In this document: one piece after another, positions 62,011 to 64,000 of the stretch | Layout: the number at the start of each line of letters is the position of its first letter | How positions within the stretch are numbered: position 1 is the first letter of the stretch | NCBI GenBank assembly: GCA_963807775.1 | Contig: CAWECY010000015.1 | Location: forward strand, 62,001-126,000 | Direction: 5' to 3' | Source: Bog-473 sp963807775 | GTDB taxonomy: Bacteria > Actinomycetota > Acidimicrobiia > Acidimicrobiales > RAAP-2 | Length of the DNA: 64,000 bases | Notes under the pieces: model-generated | The model's input: the letters and a program-made list of their open reading frames with translations, nothing else | Databases searched by the model: none | Told to the model about the DNA's origin: nothing | Made by a program: the position numbers and the translations under genes

Positions 62011-62120
62011 GTCCACGGCCCGCCGCTCACAGCCGTGTTCGAGTGGTCCAGTGGCCACTCGACGAAGGGCTCTATGCCGGTATTCGAACCGCCACTCGAC
62101 CAGCGGGGTTCGCCCGCTGG

Positions 62121-62516
62121 TCAGAGGCCGATGATGGGGAGGAGATCTTCGAGGCCCGCGAAGTCGTCTGGGTTACGCGTGTAGAGAGCGAGTCCGTTGG
62201 CGTGGGCGGTCGCGGCAATGAGCAAATCTGCAATGCGACGCCGGTGCGATCGACCGGAATCGGTAACGGCAGCGACCATCTGTCCGTAGCTGCGTGCGGC
62301 GGCAGCGTCGAAGACAAGCGGCTCGAAGGTGGCCTCGACCTGTTGCAAACGGATCTGACGACGAGCAGCCTCGGCCCCGGTCGAGGCCAGGTGGGGACCC
62401 GCGGCGAGCTCGGCAAGGGTGACTGTGCACACTGAGGACTCGTCGGGCAGGGCTGCAGCCACGCTCGGATCGTCCCAGTCGATCACCACGGAGGTGTCGA
62501 GCAATCCTGCTGACAT
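62121..62516 (-). CDS. vapC: PIN-domain toxin (VapC type)
   Basis: 131 residues. PIN ribonuclease residues: D7 in LLDTSVVID, E36 in VTLAELAAG, D97 in RIADLLIAATA, and the final TRNPDDF motif with D117. VapC toxins cut RNA, often tRNA or rRNA, when freed from their antitoxin. Its ATG directly follows the TAG of the antitoxin gene with no gap. Confidence 0.85.
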   Translation of the reverse strand: MSAGLLDTSVVIDWDDPSVAAALPDESSVCTVTLAELAAGPHLASTGAEAARRQIRLQQVEATFEPLVFDAAAARSYGQMVAAVTDSGRSHRRRIADLLIAATAHANGLALYTRNPDDFAGLEDLLPIIGL

Positions 62517-62771
62517 CTACAGTCCCTGGTCGATGACGCGATCGAGGTCGGCCCGGAACCGCCGGGGATCCACGTGTGGACCGGAAGTGGCGAGAGCCAC
62601 GAGCTCCACCTTGGGAATCGCCGCGCGGCGGCTCGTTCGGATCGGCTTGAGCTCGGCGATGGGGACTCCGTTACGAGTTATGACGAAGCTCTCGCCGGCT
62701 GCGACCGCCTCGATGACCCTGGCGTTGTCGTTTCTGAGCTCTCGTTGCGCGATGGTCTTCGGCATAGTCAT
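62517..62771 (-). CDS. Antitoxin, Phd/YefM type
   Basis: 84 residues. N-terminal part PKTIAQRELRNDNARVIEAVAAGESFVITRNGVPIAELKP is the Phd/YefM fold, which dimerises and binds the operator. The C-terminal tail (HVDPRRFRADLDRVIDQGL) would wrap around and block the PIN toxin. ATG 62771 lies inside a palindrome and an ATG two codons later is possible. Without a ribosome binding site, a leaderless start is likely. Confidence 0.85.
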   Translation of the reverse strand: MTMPKTIAQRELRNDNARVIEAVAAGESFVITRNGVPIAELKPIRTSRRAAIPKVELVALATSGPHVDPRRFRADLDRVIDQGL

Positions 62772-62785
62772 ACTGTAGCAGTATG
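62769..62785. promoter_or_regulatory. Palindromic operator over the antitoxin start codon
   Basis: Perfect 7-bp arms CATACTG / CAGTATG around TAG. On the minus strand TACAGT could be the -10 and the left half contains the ATG, so the antitoxin complex would repress its own transcription by covering promoter and start. Confidence 0.65.
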
Positions 62786-63031
62786 CGCTACGTACAGCTA
62801 CGCCTTGATCCCTCGACCGAACCCTCTCCGCAGATCGGCGAAGTTCGAGGGAGTGCGACTACTGCTCAATCGAAAATCCCAGATCCGAGGGGTTGTAGGG
62901 CCTCGGCTCCGACTGCGGCTGCGGAAGCGCCGACGAATCTGAGGCGCGACTTCAGCCCGAGTCGCGGAGCGCGAACGTGGGCGGGACGCCGAGCGATCGG
63001 GGCGGCCAAAACATGACCGGCAGATCGCGAC
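62786..63031. other. Intergenic region between the toxin-antitoxin pair and the last gene
   Basis: A plus-strand ORF beginning at ATG 62783 inside the operator palindrome (MRYVQLRLDPSTEPSPQIGE) runs to 63016, but its composition soon becomes that of out-of-frame DNA. It may be the stump of a lost divergent gene. Confidence 0.3.
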
Positions 63032-64000
63032 GTGACCACGGTGCCCCTCGGCCGGTTCCTGGCCGCAATCGAGGACCGGATCGCCACCATGCCGGCAGGG
63101 GAACTGCGCCAGGTGGTCCTCGCCTTCGCCCAGTCGGTCGAAGCGTCGGAGCGCCCGGTGTTCCTGCAGCGGTTCGGCGCGGGACCTGCTCGACCGGTCG
63201 AGCCGATCGATGCGTTATTGGCGGACGTGGAGCTGCTCGAGGAGGAGTCGGACGCTACCGGCGAGCCGCGATGGGACGACTACGACGACTATCACGACCG
63301 CTACGGGTGGTCCTCCGACGACGAGTTCCGCGAGCCCGACTGGACCCCGAACCTCGTGGAGTTGCTGCGCCGGACCGGTGTGGTCTTCCTCAAGGGAGAT
63401 CCGTCTGCCGCCGCGGCAGGCATACGAGCGCCTCTTCACCGTGGCCGAAGGCGCCATTGAGAACGGCTGGTCGGTCGCCGTCGAGCCCGGAGACACCGAT
63501 GTCATGAAGGAGGCGGCCGCCCGGTACCTGCGGGCGGTGGGCGAGTCCGGCCAGCGCGACGATCGCCCCGACCGCCTACGGCGTGCGGCGTCGCTGCTGG
63601 GTCGGGCTCTCATGGGCGACAGCGTGTCGTACGCCGCCGTGGAGGGCGCCCGGGTGGCGGCGCCGGCAGAGCGCACGATGCTGCTCGAGGACTGGGTCTC
63701 GGCGCTCGCTCCACTGGTCGAAACCGATGATCACTACTACGGCGACTGGGCGCACCGGCTCCTGCTCGAGGTGGTCGAGCAGCTGGAGGGACTGCCGGGC
63801 CTGGCGAAACTCGCCCGCAGCGGCGGGCCGCGAGCCGGGAGGAATTTCCTAGCCTGGTTCGACTCCGCTCAGCGCCAGGACGACGACGCGATGGCCCTCA
63901 TCGCCGCGGAGGAAGGGCTCCGGATCCTGGGTCGGACCGCTGAGCGGGCGGCTCTGGCCGAACGCGTGGCTGTGATGACCCACCGCGCTGGCCGGTTCGC
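63032..64000 (+). CDS. Unknown helical-repeat protein, 3'-truncated by the window (one frame break)
   Basis: GTG 63032 (VTTVPLGRFLAAIEDRIATMPAGELRQVVLAFAQSV). An acidic, Trp/Tyr-rich segment follows (WDDYDDYHDRYGWSSDDEF), then after a break near 63410-63420 (run of CCGCCGCGG) YERLFTVAEGAIENGWSVAVEPGDTD, VETDDHYYGDWAHRLLLEVVEQLEGLPGLAKLARS and FLAWFDSAQRQDDDAM. The second part looks like alternating helices of a TPR-like solenoid. Family not recognised. It runs off the right edge. Confidence 0.5.

Noticed and set aside
62010..62120. tRNA on the minus strand (GGTTCGAATACC sequence)
   Set aside because: The T-loop-like string has no stem of five pairs and no anticodon arm at the right distance.
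62783..63016. Divergent ORF starting in the antitoxin operator
   Set aside because: Only the first 20 residues look protein-like; the rest has shadow composition. Kept only as a possible stump.

Overview
The window is high-GC DNA, probably from an actinomycete and perhaps a member of the Acidimicrobiia. The grounds are LLM-class (F420-type) oxidoreductases, a DUF3052 protein, paired acyl-CoA dehydrogenase and MaoC genes, likely leaderless promoters and a large set of secreted repeat proteins. The placement is inference; there is no rRNA or other decisive marker.

Region 1 (1-46.3 kb) is an island of very large exported proteins with small accessory genes and dead insertion sequences between them. 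In order it holds: a 5'-truncated FG-GAP-like/Ig-like protein (1-3135); a small lipoprotein; an IS1380 remnant; a sulfotransferase; a 542-aa exported protein (- strand); IS110 and ISL3 remnants; a truncated copy of a membrane-anchored protein; a 988-aa protein with six GYW repeats and DUF11/DUF7507-like repeats (- strand); an intact IS1-like element; two giant paralogues with 11 and 15 nearly identical 264-bp IPT/TIG repeats (15598-23305 and 24143-32386); an Ig/MBG protein with a C-terminal membrane anchor; a broken DUF7064-like gene; a beta-helix/Ig protein (- strand); and a 2405-aa protein with seven RCC1 repeats and 21 MBG repeats. A further GYW-repeat protein lies at 56.7-58.1 kb. These genes have signal peptides and good ribosome binding sites, and several share a TTGACA-type promoter. 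Four of the proteins carry exactly six copies of one ~42-residue repeat, which suggests a closed six-bladed domain. No LPXTG sorting signal was seen.

Region 2 (46.8-56.3 kb) is metabolic and housekeeping. An acyl-CoA catabolic operon (acyl-CoA dehydrogenase, CaiB-type CoA transferase, two MaoC-type hydratases, second acyl-CoA dehydrogenase) begins at a perfect palindrome over its probable transcription start. It is followed by a YcaQ-like winged-helix protein, an LLM oxidoreductase, a methyltransferase, a DUF3052 protein, signal peptidase I (which would process the exported proteins of the island) and a HAD hydrolase.

Region 3 (58.2-64.0 kb) has a chimeric transposase remnant, an acyl-CoA synthetase translationally coupled to an FMN alpha-hydroxy-acid dehydrogenase, a truncated LLM oxidoreductase, a PIN-toxin/antitoxin pair whose start codon lies in a palindrome, and a 3'-truncated unknown gene.

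Many genes carry single-base frame breaks with well-conserved reading frames on both sides. In the repeat genes most are one-base-short homopolymers; between 48.1 and 54.6 kb they are dense one-base indels. Most are probably sequence errors, so such genes are annotated as single CDSs with the breaks noted. The exception worth testing is an identical C7 break in both giant TIG paralogues.
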